From assembly GCF_900215605.1 (NCBI RefSeq), contig NZ_OBEL01000010.1:27540-91539 (forward strand): a DNA stretch of 64,000 nucleotides, in the 5' to 3' direction. Of the stretch, positions 42,896 through 50,648 are shown piece by piece (the stretch's first letter is position 1; each line of letters opens with the position of its first letter). The notes below the pieces were generated by a model, which saw only the letters and a program-made list of their open reading frames with translations, was not told the DNA's origin and ran no database searches. This DNA comes from Cohaesibacter gelatinilyticus (lineage in GTDB: Bacteria; Pseudomonadota; Alphaproteobacteria; Rhizobiales; Cohaesibacteraceae). The position numbers and the translations under genes are program-made.

Positions 42896-43846
42896 ATGAC
42901 TGCAGATATGGGGCAAATTGTAACCGGCTGGAAACCGCAATTTTCCAAATTGTGGAGCAAACACACTCTGGTGATTGAGCATAGTCTACACAAATCAGAT
43001 TTGTTCAGCGAAGAGGCTTTGGCAAAATTGATCGAGAAAACTCCGCCTGAGCATTATAATCTCGCGACCATGGGCGAGGGAGATCCGAAGACCGCCGATT
43101 GGCGCGAAGGTGTTTTAGGAAGTGCTTCGGGCGCAGAGGCTATTGAAGCAATCAAGAAGGGACGCCTGTGGCTCAATATTCGCCATTGTCAGGATTTTGA
43201 CCCTCGATACAAGGCTGTCTTGGATCAGCTCTTTGAAGAATTCGAAAGTCATGTTCCTGGCTTGAATACCTACAAGCGCAATATGGGCATTCTCATTACT
43301 TCTCCCAAATGCCAGACCCTCTACCATTTCGATCTCCCAGGGCAGCATCTTTGGCAGATTGCGGGGCGCAAGAAAGTCTATATCTATCCCAACCGCGAAC
43401 CGTTTATCTCAGGAGTGGATCGCCAAAGAGTTCTGCTACGAGAGACGCGCGAGGAATTTCCTTTTGAGCCCTGGTATGATGATTATGCTGAAATCTATCA
43501 TCTGGAACCGGGCCAGATGGCTTATTGGCCTCTACATGCGCCTCACCGGGTTGAGAATGAAGATTGTTTGAATATCTCGCTGACGCTGGAGCACTGGGAT
43601 ACCGAAGTGCGCAACGCCTATGCCGTGAATTATGGTAACGGCGTGCTGAAGCGCTTCTTTGGTTATGAAGCCAAGAATAACAAGCCAAGTGGACTGCATG
43701 TCTATCCGAAAGCCGCTTTATCCATGGCATATAAAAAACTGGGTTTTGAGAAATCCGGTTCTTACAAGGATGAGGTTGATTTCAAGCTTGACGCTAAGCA
43801 GCCTCAAGGATTCGCAGACATACCACTTACGGCCAAGTTTGCGTGA
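42896..43846 (+). CDS. JmjC/cupin-like 2-oxoglutarate oxygenase family protein
   Basis: Cytoplasmic protein of 316 residues resembling the Cupin_8/JmjC group. The double-stranded beta-helix region gives TLYHFDLPGQHLWQIAGRKKVYIYP (HxD iron motif near 144-146, with a Lys-rich strand as possible 2-oxoglutarate site) and LEPGQMAYWPLHAPHRVENEDCLNISLTLEH, with the third iron ligand His in HAPHRV. Such enzymes hydroxylate proteins, amino acids or small molecules. The substrate is unknown. ATG 42896 has AAGGA nine bases upstream; ATG 42887 is too close to it. Divergent from the AMP-ligase/thiolase pair with 260 bases between. Confidence 0.85.
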   Translation: MTADMGQIVTGWKPQFSKLWSKHTLVIEHSLHKSDLFSEEALAKLIEKTPPEHYNLATMGEGDPKTADWREGVLGSASGAEAIEAIKKGRLWLNIRHCQDFDPRYKAVLDQLFEEFESHVPGLNTYKRNMGILITSPKCQTLYHFDLPGQHLWQIAGRKKVYIYPNREPFISGVDRQRVLLRETREEFPFEPWYDDYAEIYHLEPGQMAYWPLHAPHRVENEDCLNISLTLEHWDTEVRNAYAVNYGNGVLKRFFGYEAKNNKPSGLHVYPKAALSMAYKKLGFEKSGSYKDEVDFKLDAKQPQGFADIPLTAKFA

Positions 43847-43862
43847 TGTTGGAATGAGATCT

Positions 43863-43894
43863 AAAAAAGGCGGTTTGCGGAGCCGCCTTTTTTT
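43863..43894. terminator. Bidirectional terminator between JmjC-like gene and thiE
   Basis: A-run, GGCGG, nine-base loop, CCGCC and T-run form a stem of at least 11 base pairs usable on both strands, between two convergent genes. Confidence 0.9.
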
Positions 43895-43896
43895 GA

Positions 43897-44538
43897 TCAG
43901 GACTGGGCGGAGCGCCAAGGCTGGGTCACCGAAATCCATTCTCTGGTTCTTGCTTCCGGATTGTCATTCAGCAAGATATCGGTAACGACTGCCGCACTGT
44001 CTGCACCAGCACGCAAGACATCAGGAGTACGCTCGGGGGTTAAACCACCAATGCCGACCAAAGGCATGTCTCCCAAAGCCTTCTTCCAAACCAGAAGCTT
44101 CTCCAATCCCTGCGGTGCCCAGGGCATCTTTTTCAAGATTGTCTGATAGATAGGACCAAGGGCGATATAGTTCGGCTTTGCATCCAAAGCAGCCTTCAAC
44201 TCCGCCCCGTCATGAGAAGAGAGGCCAAGTTTCAGGTTTGCAGCACGAATAGCGTCGAGATCAGCGTCGGCAAGATCTTCCTGACCCAAATGTAGCCATT
44301 CACACTCTTCCTCAATTGCGAGTTGCCAATAATCATTGATCACCAGTTTGCAATCATGCGCGGCACAGATTGCTTTGGCAGCTTTGACTTGAGCACGGAT
44401 ATCGTCGTCAGGTTTGTCCTTGATGCGCAACTGCACCAATTTCACCCCAAGCGGCACCAAACGTTCGACCCAGTTTGCACTGTCGACAATCAGATAGAAG
44501 GGGTCGAGTATTTCAACGCTTCGAGATTGATCGCTCAT
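43897..44538 (-). CDS. thiE: Thiamine phosphate synthase
   Basis: Cytoplasmic TIM-barrel enzyme of 213 residues coupling the thiazole phosphate and HMP-PP to thiamine phosphate. Motifs: FYLIVDSANWVERLVPLGVKLVQLRIKDK, ANDC-type KLVINDYWQLAIEEECEWLHLGQEDL, GLSSHDGAELKAAL, YIALGPIYQTILKK and PLVGIGGLTPERTPDVLRAGADSAAVVTDI. ATG 44538 is one base after the thiG stop, with GGGGAGG before it inside thiG. It is the last gene of thiOSGE. The terminator follows immediately. Confidence 0.95.
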   Translation of the reverse strand: MSDQSRSVEILDPFYLIVDSANWVERLVPLGVKLVQLRIKDKPDDDIRAQVKAAKAICAAHDCKLVINDYWQLAIEEECEWLHLGQEDLADADLDAIRAANLKLGLSSHDGAELKAALDAKPNYIALGPIYQTILKKMPWAPQGLEKLLVWKKALGDMPLVGIGGLTPERTPDVLRAGADSAAVVTDILLNDNPEARTREWISVTQPWRSAQS

Positions 44539-44539
44539 T

Positions 44540-45349
44540 TTAAACCTCCCCAAATACAGCTTGGCCGATCACTGGAGTTGAAGGAACCGCCATATCCCGT
44601 GGCTCAAGCATGCCTGCCAAATAAGCCTGGCGTCCGGCATCAGTTGCCTTGCCAAAGGCTTCTCCCATCAAGGCTGGGTCACCTGCTTTCGCCACAGCCG
44701 TGTTCAGCAGCACTGCGTCAAAGCCCAGTTCCATCACTTGTGTTGCATGAGATGGGCGACCAAGACCAGCATCCACAATCATCGGGATTTCAGGAAAATT
44801 TCCGCGAATGGCGCGAAGGCCATGAACATTCACAGGCCCCTGTGCCGAGCCAATTGGGGCACACCAAGGCATCAAGACCTTGCAGCCCGCTTCCAGCAAA
44901 CGTTCGGCCAGAACCAGATCATCGGTCATATAAGGAAAGACTTCAAACCCATCAGCAACCAGTTCTCGTGCTGCTTCCACCAGTGCAAAGATATCAGGCT
45001 GTAAGCTGTCGTGATGGCCAATCACTTCCAACTTGATCCAGTTGGTCTTGAACAGATCTCGAGCCATTTTGGCTGTCAGAATGGCTTCTTTGGCAGTATG
45101 GCAACCTGCGGTATTGGGCAGAATATGGACGCCAAGATTTTGGATCAGATCCCAAAAGCTGCCACCGCTGCTCTGGCCGTCCGCTCCTTTGGGCAGTTCC
45201 CGGCGCAAGGACACCGTAATGATTTCGGAACCTGACCGTTCGACCGCATTTGCCAATATGGCAGGAGAGGGATATTGCGCTGTTCCCAGCAACATACGAG
45301 ACGAAACGATGCGACCATAGAGCGTGAGTTGATCATTGTTCATGGACAT
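44540..45349 (-). CDS. thiG: Thiazole synthase
   Basis: Cytoplasmic enzyme of 269 residues forming the thiazole ring from deoxyxylulose phosphate, dehydroglycine and ThiS thiocarboxylate. Conserved parts: [22 protein letters not shown], the Schiff-base Lys in [29 protein letters not shown] and [37 protein letters not shown]. The second ATG at 45349 follows GGAGG of the thiS end by seven bases. Three bases separate it from thiS. Confidence 0.95.
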   Translation of the reverse strand: MSMNNDQLTLYGRIVSSRMLLGTAQYPSPAILANAVERSGSEIITVSLRRELPKGADGQSSGGSFWDLIQNLGVHILPNTAGCHTAKEAILTAKMARDLFKTNWIKLEVIGHHDSLQPDIFALVEAARELVADGFEVFPYMTDDLVLAERLLEAGCKVLMPWCAPIGSAQGPVNVHGLRAIRGNFPEIPMIVDAGLGRPSHATQVMELGFDAVLLNTAVAKAGDPALMGEAFGKATDAGRQAYLAGMLEPRDMAVPSTPVIGQAVFGEV

Positions 45350-45352
45350 CAA

Positions 45353-45550
45353 TCAGCCTCCCTGCATTGGGCTTAGAATTTCCACGCGCTGCCCTTCTTT
45401 CAGAAGAAAAGCGTCTCGATCTTCTGCGGCGACGAGTTCGCCATCAACGGCAGTGGCGAGCCAATCGCCGCTGAACTCCATCTCTTCAAGCAGGGATGAA
45501 AGGGTGGTAGCTTCGACCGTCGTGGTCTCGCCATTTACGATCAGTTTCAT
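45353..45550 (-). CDS. thiS: Sulfur carrier protein ThiS
   Basis: Ubiquitin-like carrier of 65 residues. It starts MKLIVNGETTTVEATTLSSLLEEM and ends in the essential Gly-Gly (ILSPMQGG), which is adenylated and thiocarboxylated to donate sulfur to ThiG. It overlaps the end of thiO by four bases and precedes thiG by three. Confidence 0.95.
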   Translation of the reverse strand: MKLIVNGETTTVEATTLSSLLEEMEFSGDWLATAVDGELVAAEDRDAFLLKEGQRVEILSPMQGG

Positions 45551-46632
45551 TGTCTCACCTTTTCGGCTGGTTCAGACAGATAGGATAGGGACGTTACGGG
45601 GAAGTCGGCATCTTGAACATTGTCAAGCGCCCAGTTGGCAGCGGCTTCTGCCAATAGCGGGCCCAGGGCATATCCATGACGATAATAGCCGTTGATCGAG
45701 AGGGTGCGGTTCTTCTCATCAAAATGCATCTTAGGCAGATTATCAGGAAAGGCAGGACGTACCCCGACCCCGGTTTCGATGATTTCTGCTTCACCAAAAG
45801 CAGGAACGACTGCATAGGCGGCGTTGAGAAATTCCATCATGGAGCGCGCTGTGATGGCGCCATCATGTTTGCTTTCAATCATGGTAGCCCCCACCATGAA
45901 GTGATGATTATCACGGGGCACGATGTAAAGCGGGATGCGTGGATGTAGAAGGCGCACTGTGCGGGTCAGGCTTACTTCTGGTGCATGCAAAAGCAGCATT
46001 TCACCACGCACCCCGCGCCGTTCAGGAAGGGGCGCACTCATCCCTCGGCAATCCAACTCCAAATCACATTGGCCCAACATGGATTGGTCGCAAGAAAAAC
46101 GGATATCACCGCCTAATTCCTTGACTTTGCTTAAGAGTGTTTCCAACGCTATACGAGGATCCATATGAGCCTCACTTGCATAAAACAGACCTTGGCGGAA
46201 AGTGCTGTTCAAATCAGGCTCCAATTCGCGGATCTCTGACTCATCCACCAACTTGTGGCCATTGGTCATGCGAGAGAAGCGCGTCAGATCTGCTTGATCT
46301 CGAGGCGGTGCGACAACCAATGTACCGTGATGGCTGACCAGTCCTTCCTCGACCTTGTCCCACCAATCAATGGAACTGACGCCACGGCGCTCAATCACTT
46401 CTTCGGCGCTTTCCCGCTCGCAATAAGGGGCCAGCATGCCTCCTGCATACCAGGAGGCGTGCCCTGCGAGCGACGGACGTAATTCGCTGATGAGGATTTT
46501 TGCGTCGCGACGGGCAAATGAGAGCGCCGTGCAGAGGCCGGCAATGCCAGCACCACGAATATGAATATCGGGAAGAGGGGATAGATTTATGGCCGGGTGA
46601 GACAGGCCAGATGAGGTATTTATATTGGACAT
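45547..46632 (-). CDS. thiO: Glycine oxidase ThiO
   Basis: FAD-dependent oxidase of 361 residues that makes the iminoacetate (dehydroglycine) needed by ThiG under aerobic conditions. The Rossmann FAD motif is IHIRGAGIAGLCTALSFARRDAKILISE, with a DAO-type body (ASWYAGGMLAPYCERE) and C-terminal INGYYRHGYALGPLLAEAAANWAL. Use of ThiO rather than ThiH fits an aerobic lifestyle. First gene of the thi operon, ATG 46632 with GAGG upstream, about 100 bases after the TPP riboswitch. Confidence 0.93.
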   Translation of the reverse strand: MSNINTSSGLSHPAINLSPLPDIHIRGAGIAGLCTALSFARRDAKILISELRPSLAGHASWYAGGMLAPYCERESAEEVIERRGVSSIDWWDKVEEGLVSHHGTLVVAPPRDQADLTRFSRMTNGHKLVDESEIRELEPDLNSTFRQGLFYASEAHMDPRIALETLLSKVKELGGDIRFSCDQSMLGQCDLELDCRGMSAPLPERRGVRGEMLLLHAPEVSLTRTVRLLHPRIPLYIVPRDNHHFMVGATMIESKHDGAITARSMMEFLNAAYAVVPAFGEAEIIETGVGVRPAFPDNLPKMHFDEKNRTLSINGYYRHGYALGPLLAEAAANWALDNVQDADFPVTSLSYLSEPAEKVRQ

Positions 46633-46735
46633 GAATTGCCTCGTCTAAAGCTTTCGACAAGGCTCATCCAACGAATGAGAGAATGCCAGGGTTAGATTGA
46701 GAAAACTAGTAAACCCATGATGAGTGGGACCCTTG

Positions 46736-46848
46736 GCAACAGCATCTCCCTCCGCCAGTATGAGCTGGATCAGGTTCTTCGGGTAACTGCGCTGGATCAC
46801 TCCGCGGCACGACTCTCAGCCCCCTGTCGGGACTCCCCAAGCTGTTGC
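46736..46848 (-). ncRNA. TPP riboswitch (THI element)
   Basis: On the minus strand the conserved core is complete: GGGGAGTCCC, GGGGGCTGAGAGTC, GTTACCCGAAGAACCTGATC and GGCGGAGGGAG. CTGAGA and ACCTGATC are the thiamin-pyrophosphate binding bulges. Outside the core, GCAACAGC (46841-46848 side) and GCTGTTGC (46736-46743 side) can form an extra eight-base-pair stem closing P1. It controls thiOSGE. Confidence 0.95.
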
Positions 46849-46971
46849 GGAGACAATGCTGACCAGGATCAGCATTGTCAATGCCAAAGGGCTCGGTCTT
46901 GGCTTTTTGGAAAAGTTTTCACATGCAGGGATTGCAAAGCAGGAGCAATAATTTGGCTAGGACCATGCCGC

Positions 46972-48105
46972 CTAGTTCACTTTCGGCCACTTGGTTGGAC
47001 CACCTGCGTAGTCGCCGTCGCAATCATCCTTGACCCGCATTTCCTTCAAATTGAAGAAATAGGTGCCGTTCTGGTTCATCAAGGACCAGCGAGAGTAAGA
47101 GCCACAATCCCCGAGCCCACGGCCCTTGAAAAAGCTCTCCAGATTTTTGTTCTTGAAATCCCAGCTGATATTCCAGGCATCAGGCATTTCCTGCTTTGCT
47201 TGGGCTTTGCCATTCACTCTGAATGGAATCTGTGAGATCAGTTTGGTTGTGTCATTGGGCTCGAAGAACAGACTATATGGCTGGTTATAGGCGCCACCTG
47301 TTCCACAAGGCAGACTATAGAGCGTGCCGCCATCGCTCTTTCCTTTTGTTCCAATCTGCATCTTGAAGCCATCGCCAAAGGTCAGGCGCTCCATTTTCGT
47401 ATCACTAAAGAAGCTACATTCCTTCTCTTCGCCTACAAACCAATTTGTCAATATTGATCGCGGCACTTGATCAAGCCGCGTAATGGACTCAATATTCAGC
47501 CGAGGGTTCGGCTTCTTGGTGCCGATGGCGTGAAAGGCATAGGGAGTATCCAGCAGATCCTGGAATTCATCGAGGAACAGCATGGAGGCCACAGTCCCCG
47601 CTAGCGAGAACTGGCTATCGATTTGCTCTCCATTCTTACGCAAGACTATCAAAGCCTGACTGCCTTTTTTCAGGTCTTCAATTGCAGAATCGACTACACT
47701 TTGCTGACTGACCACATAGTTTGTGGAACCGATTGCAGGATCATCTGGTTGAAGCTCGATATGCAGCAGTTCCTTATCGTCGATGAGGAAGTCGATCTGA
47801 TCTCCTGCAGAAAATGCATCCTTAGCTTCCAGAACCAGTTCCAGAGGCGCAGAAAGTGGATTGTGGCGACGGATTGATAGCGTCGTGATGCCATTATACG
47901 CTTTGGCGGATGTAGAGACAGAGCAAGAGAGCGCTATCGTACACCAGGTCCGACTGTCCTTGAACTCGCGAAAACCGCCCGCATTGGTATTAGCTATGCC
48001 GATGAAACTTGCGATGCCAACAGAAGCAAGCAAGGCAAGCTGTCTGGATGCTAACCGGAAGGTTTTGGCTATTGGCCGAAGAGAAAACAGAAACGATTTG
48101 GTCAT
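46972..48105 (-). CDS. DUF1176-type exported protein, long form
   Basis: Probably periplasmic protein of 377 residues. N-terminal signal segment RLASRQLALLASVGIASFIGIANTNAGG, then a DUF1176-like layout: FREFKDSRTWCTIALSCSVSTSAKAYNGITTLSIRR, a QFSLAGTVASMLFLDEFQDLLDTPYAF helix, a central segment with LTNWFVGEEKECSFFSD, SLPCGTGGAYNQPYSLFFEPN and a closing LGDCGSYSRWSLMNQNGTYFFNLKEMRVKDDCDGDYAGGPTKWPKV. Even cysteine number suggests disulfides. Function unknown. ATG 48105 has AAGGGG upstream. A shorter relative lies 4.5 kb away (52680-53282). Confidence 0.82.
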   Translation of the reverse strand: MTKSFLFSLRPIAKTFRLASRQLALLASVGIASFIGIANTNAGGFREFKDSRTWCTIALSCSVSTSAKAYNGITTLSIRRHNPLSAPLELVLEAKDAFSAGDQIDFLIDDKELLHIELQPDDPAIGSTNYVVSQQSVVDSAIEDLKKGSQALIVLRKNGEQIDSQFSLAGTVASMLFLDEFQDLLDTPYAFHAIGTKKPNPRLNIESITRLDQVPRSILTNWFVGEEKECSFFSDTKMERLTFGDGFKMQIGTKGKSDGGTLYSLPCGTGGAYNQPYSLFFEPNDTTKLISQIPFRVNGKAQAKQEMPDAWNISWDFKNKNLESFFKGRGLGDCGSYSRWSLMNQNGTYFFNLKEMRVKDDCDGDYAGGPTKWPKVN

Positions 48106-48476
48106 GAAAAGCCCCTTCGAATGTGAATGCCTATCCTGAAAATATGCATCATCTTCCGTCATGGACAGCTAACAGTCAAAAGGTTTGAGCCTTCAACGCT
48201 CAAATGGACCTTGTGGAAACCGCTCATATCACAGCAAGTCGCAAAACCAATGAAAAACCTGACCTTGATGAGTGATGATAGGCGGTCAACCTTGCCAATA
48301 CCGGTTTGCGTCTTGCTGCATGAATATTTTCTCGCAGGAATGAGGAGAGAGAATGAAGGGAATGTGTAGGCCTGGGATTTCTCAGATAGTCGTGAAAATG
48401 CCCGCTCAATTGACTATGGCGGGCATTCGCGCGCATCGAAAAGCGCTGATGATTAGCGGGCCGAAAATTGAGCTAA
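48106..48476. other. Intergenic region
   Basis: About 370 bases between the DUF1176 gene start and the end of the ArsC-like gene. It contains the terminator at 48395-48427 and presumably the DUF1176 promoter. I see no gene or other motif in it. Confidence 0.6.
48395..48427 (-). terminator. Terminator of the ArsC-like gene
   Basis: On the minus strand AATGCCCGC and GCGGGCATT pair over nine bases around a 13-base loop, followed by TTTC, 50 bases past the stop of the ArsC-like gene. Confidence 0.7.
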
Positions 48477-48818
48477 CTAGCCCAAGAGAGCGGCTTGTTC
48501 TTTTTTTCCAAATCCAACGGTAACGGTTTCGCCATCATCAAATACCGGGCGCTTGATCAATGTCGGATTGGCAAGCATCAATGCCTTTGCTTTCTCCATA
48601 TTTGGATCGGCTTTTTCTTCGTCGGACAGAGCGCGCCAGGACGTTGAGCGGCGATTGAGCAGAAGTTCCCATCCGGCAGCTTCCAGCCAGCGATCAAGAT
48701 CAGTCTCACTCAGTCCATCTACACGAAAGTCAACAAACTGATGTGCCTTACCTGTACCTTCAAATGCCTTGAGTGCCTTGCGACAGGTATCGCAGGTTTT
48801 GATGCCGTGAATTTTCAT
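48477..48818 (-). CDS. ArsC/Spx family (YffB-like) protein
   Basis: Thioredoxin-fold protein of 113 residues. It starts MKIHGIKTCDTCRKALKAFE with the CxxC-like CDTC; further SETDLDRWLEAAGWELLLNRRSTSWRALSDEEK and NPTLIKRPVFDDGETVTVGF, typical of the YffB/ArsC branch. YffB-like proteins bind glutathione and do not clearly reduce arsenate; no ars genes are nearby. A terminator lies downstream. The oxidoreductase gene 27 bases upstream is on the same strand and may be cotranscribed. Confidence 0.92.
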   Translation of the reverse strand: MKIHGIKTCDTCRKALKAFEGTGKAHQFVDFRVDGLSETDLDRWLEAAGWELLLNRRSTSWRALSDEEKADPNMEKAKALMLANPTLIKRPVFDDGETVTVGFGKKEQAALLG

Positions 48819-48845
48819 AAGCAGAATCCTGATAGAAATTGGGTG

Positions 48846-49679
48846 TTAGTTATCCTGAGACGAACGATAAGGCTTGAGTACCAATATGGATTGAATGATG
48901 GCCTGCTGTAACCCTTCATCAGGGCTTGCTGATACAGCATCGAGTGCGCTTTCAACATCCTTCTTCAGAATGCCGATGGTATTGTCCGGCTCAAATCCAC
49001 AAACCGCAAACTCGATATCATGGAAATGGCTGCCCAGCCATGTCTGACCGGAGCTGTCATGCATCAGAGAGAGTAGCTTGTCATGATCGACTTCAAGCTC
49101 ATCTGCCCAATCCAGAACTTGGCGCACGGCAACGGTGGAAGTCGCTGCAATGAAGTTGTTGAGCACCTTGGCGGTCATGCCAGCTCCGTAGTCTCCCATT
49201 CGATGAAGTTTGCTGCCCATGGTTTGGAAAAGTGGCGTTAGAGCGTCCAGCGTTTCATCCTCTCCGCCGAGCATGAAGGAAAGACGTGCTTCTTCTGCCG
49301 CAATCACTGCACCAGACATGGGAGCGTCGATCAGGGTTACGCTTTTCGGCACTCTCTCTCGCAGGCCTTTGATATATTTGGGTGAGAGGGTGGAGCAAAT
49401 GATCAGAATTTTAGGTAGTTGGTCTTGAGACAGCAGAGCTTGTTCATCGAAGAGTAGGGCATCGGTTTCTGTGATATCGCGCACGATGCTCAAGACTACA
49501 TCACTGTGCGCGGCGAGGCTGTTGATATCTTCGATCATGCTGGGCGCAAATTCACCAAACTCACTGTTTGGACGAATATCGAAGCCTTTCACATCAAAAC
49601 CACCAGCCTTGATAGCTTTGGCCATGGGAAGGCCCATACGACCACATCCTGCAACACCAATCTTCAATTGCTTCTGCAC
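48846..49679 (-). CDS. 3-hydroxyisobutyrate dehydrogenase-like NAD(P) oxidoreductase
   Basis: Cytoplasmic dehydrogenase of about 277 residues. Rossmann start VQKQLKIGVAGCGRMGLPMAKAIKAGGFDVKGFDIR, then LIDAPMSGAVIAAEEARLSFMLGGEDETLDALTPLFQTMGSKLHRMGDYGAGMTAKVLNNF: the substrate-binding APMSGA, and the catalytic Lys in AKVLNN. GTG 49679 is chosen because GGGAGGAAGAT lies directly before it; ATG 49694 would include that site, and upstream residues look non-coding. Substrate is unknown (family reduces or oxidises beta-hydroxyacids). Confidence 0.88.
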   Translation of the reverse strand: MQKQLKIGVAGCGRMGLPMAKAIKAGGFDVKGFDIRPNSEFGEFAPSMIEDINSLAAHSDVVLSIVRDITETDALLFDEQALLSQDQLPKILIICSTLSPKYIKGLRERVPKSVTLIDAPMSGAVIAAEEARLSFMLGGEDETLDALTPLFQTMGSKLHRMGDYGAGMTAKVLNNFIAATSTVAVRQVLDWADELEVDHDKLLSLMHDSSGQTWLGSHFHDIEFAVCGFEPDNTIGILKKDVESALDAVSASPDEGLQQAIIQSILVLKPYRSSQDN

Positions 49680-49777
49680 ATCTTCCTCCCGCATGATGAA
49701 CTGGTGTGAAGCTGGCATAGCCAAGATCAGAGGGCAAGATGGATCTTCTATCGCTTCACAAGTGAGGCGAAAAAAGA

Positions 49778-49811
49778 AAAGGGAGAGTGAATGTCGCGAT
49801 ATTCTCCCTTT
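49778..49811 (-). terminator. Terminator of msrA
   Basis: On the minus strand AAAGGGAGA pairs with TCTCCCTTT over nine bases, followed by TTCTTTTTT, 11 bases past the msrA stop. Confidence 0.85.
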
Positions 49812-49822
49812 ATGATGTGATG

Positions 49823-50488
49823 TTACTTGTTGATGCCAGAGTAAGCTTGATTGCCCCAAACTTGCTTCACGCGTGCGTCGCGGCCGCAAGAATAGCGGTA
49901 ATATTTATAGCGAACCGGATTTTTCTGGTAATAATCCTGATGATAATCCTCAGCAGCAAAGAATGGCCCCGCTTGGGCAATCTCTGTACGGATTGGAGCG
50001 GATAAGGCTTTGCTGGTTTCCAGCTTGGCCTTGGACGCTTTGGCCAATTTTGCCTGCTCGTCATTTAGCGCATAGACTGCCGTAGAATAGCTATGGCCAC
50101 GGTCGCAGAATTGTCCACCGCCATCGGTTGGATCAACGGAGCGCCAGAAAATGTCGAGCAACTTGTCATAGCTGATCTTGGATGGATCATATTTGATTTT
50201 CAGAACCTCACGATGGCGCGCAGCTACATGGTTCTTGTAGGTGACATTCTCGGTGGTCTGGCCACCGGAATAACCTGAAATGGTCTCCACCACACCGGGA
50301 ACATGGTCGAAATCGCTCTCGATACACCAGAAACACCCACCGGCAAAAATGGCGGTTTCGGTGCCGGCTGCCTGTGCTTCGCCCATGATATCGACCCCGT
50401 TCATGGTGTTGGGCAGGACCAATGGCACCGCAGCAGCAAGGGCAAGCACAGCCAAACCGCGCTTGGAGAAAAGAGCATTAAATCGCAT
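49823..50488 (-). CDS. msrA: Exported peptide-methionine (S)-S-oxide reductase
   Basis: Enzyme repairing methionine-S-sulfoxide, 221 residues. A signal-like N-terminus (MRFNALFSKRGLAVLALAAAVPLVLP) precedes the MsrA domain: TAIFAGGCFWCIESDFDHVPGVVETISGYSGG with the catalytic Cys of GCFWC, HREVLKIKYDPSKISYDKLL, FWRSVDPTDGGGQFCDRGHSYSTAVY and EDYHQDYYQKNP. A late Cys (YYRYSCGRDARV) may resolve the disulfide. So it likely works in the periplasm on oxidised envelope proteins. No msrB is adjacent. ATG 50488 begins the signal peptide. A terminator follows. Confidence 0.94.
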   Translation of the reverse strand: MRFNALFSKRGLAVLALAAAVPLVLPNTMNGVDIMGEAQAAGTETAIFAGGCFWCIESDFDHVPGVVETISGYSGGQTTENVTYKNHVAARHREVLKIKYDPSKISYDKLLDIFWRSVDPTDGGGQFCDRGHSYSTAVYALNDEQAKLAKASKAKLETSKALSAPIRTEIAQAGPFFAAEDYHQDYYQKNPVRYKYYRYSCGRDARVKQVWGNQAYSGINK

Positions 50489-50648
50489 GGCAAACTCCCA
50501 GAAAATGAACTGACTTTGCTCTATTTGACCGGGATTTAAGACGAAATCATGCAGAAATGCCCAAAATCACGCAAGTGTGAGAAGAGATCACCCTGCCGTC
50601 ATAGGATGTGATCAGATCTGGGGAGAAAGCTTGGAATAGGAGGGGAGT

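Noticed and set aside
44323..45036. Plus-strand open frame of 237 codons inside thiE and thiG
   Set aside because: Antisense to two secure thi genes; low-complexity composition without motifs.
48477..48818. Arsenate reductase
   Set aside because: The protein is of the YffB/Spx-like branch and lacks any ars neighbours; arsenate reduction is not supported.
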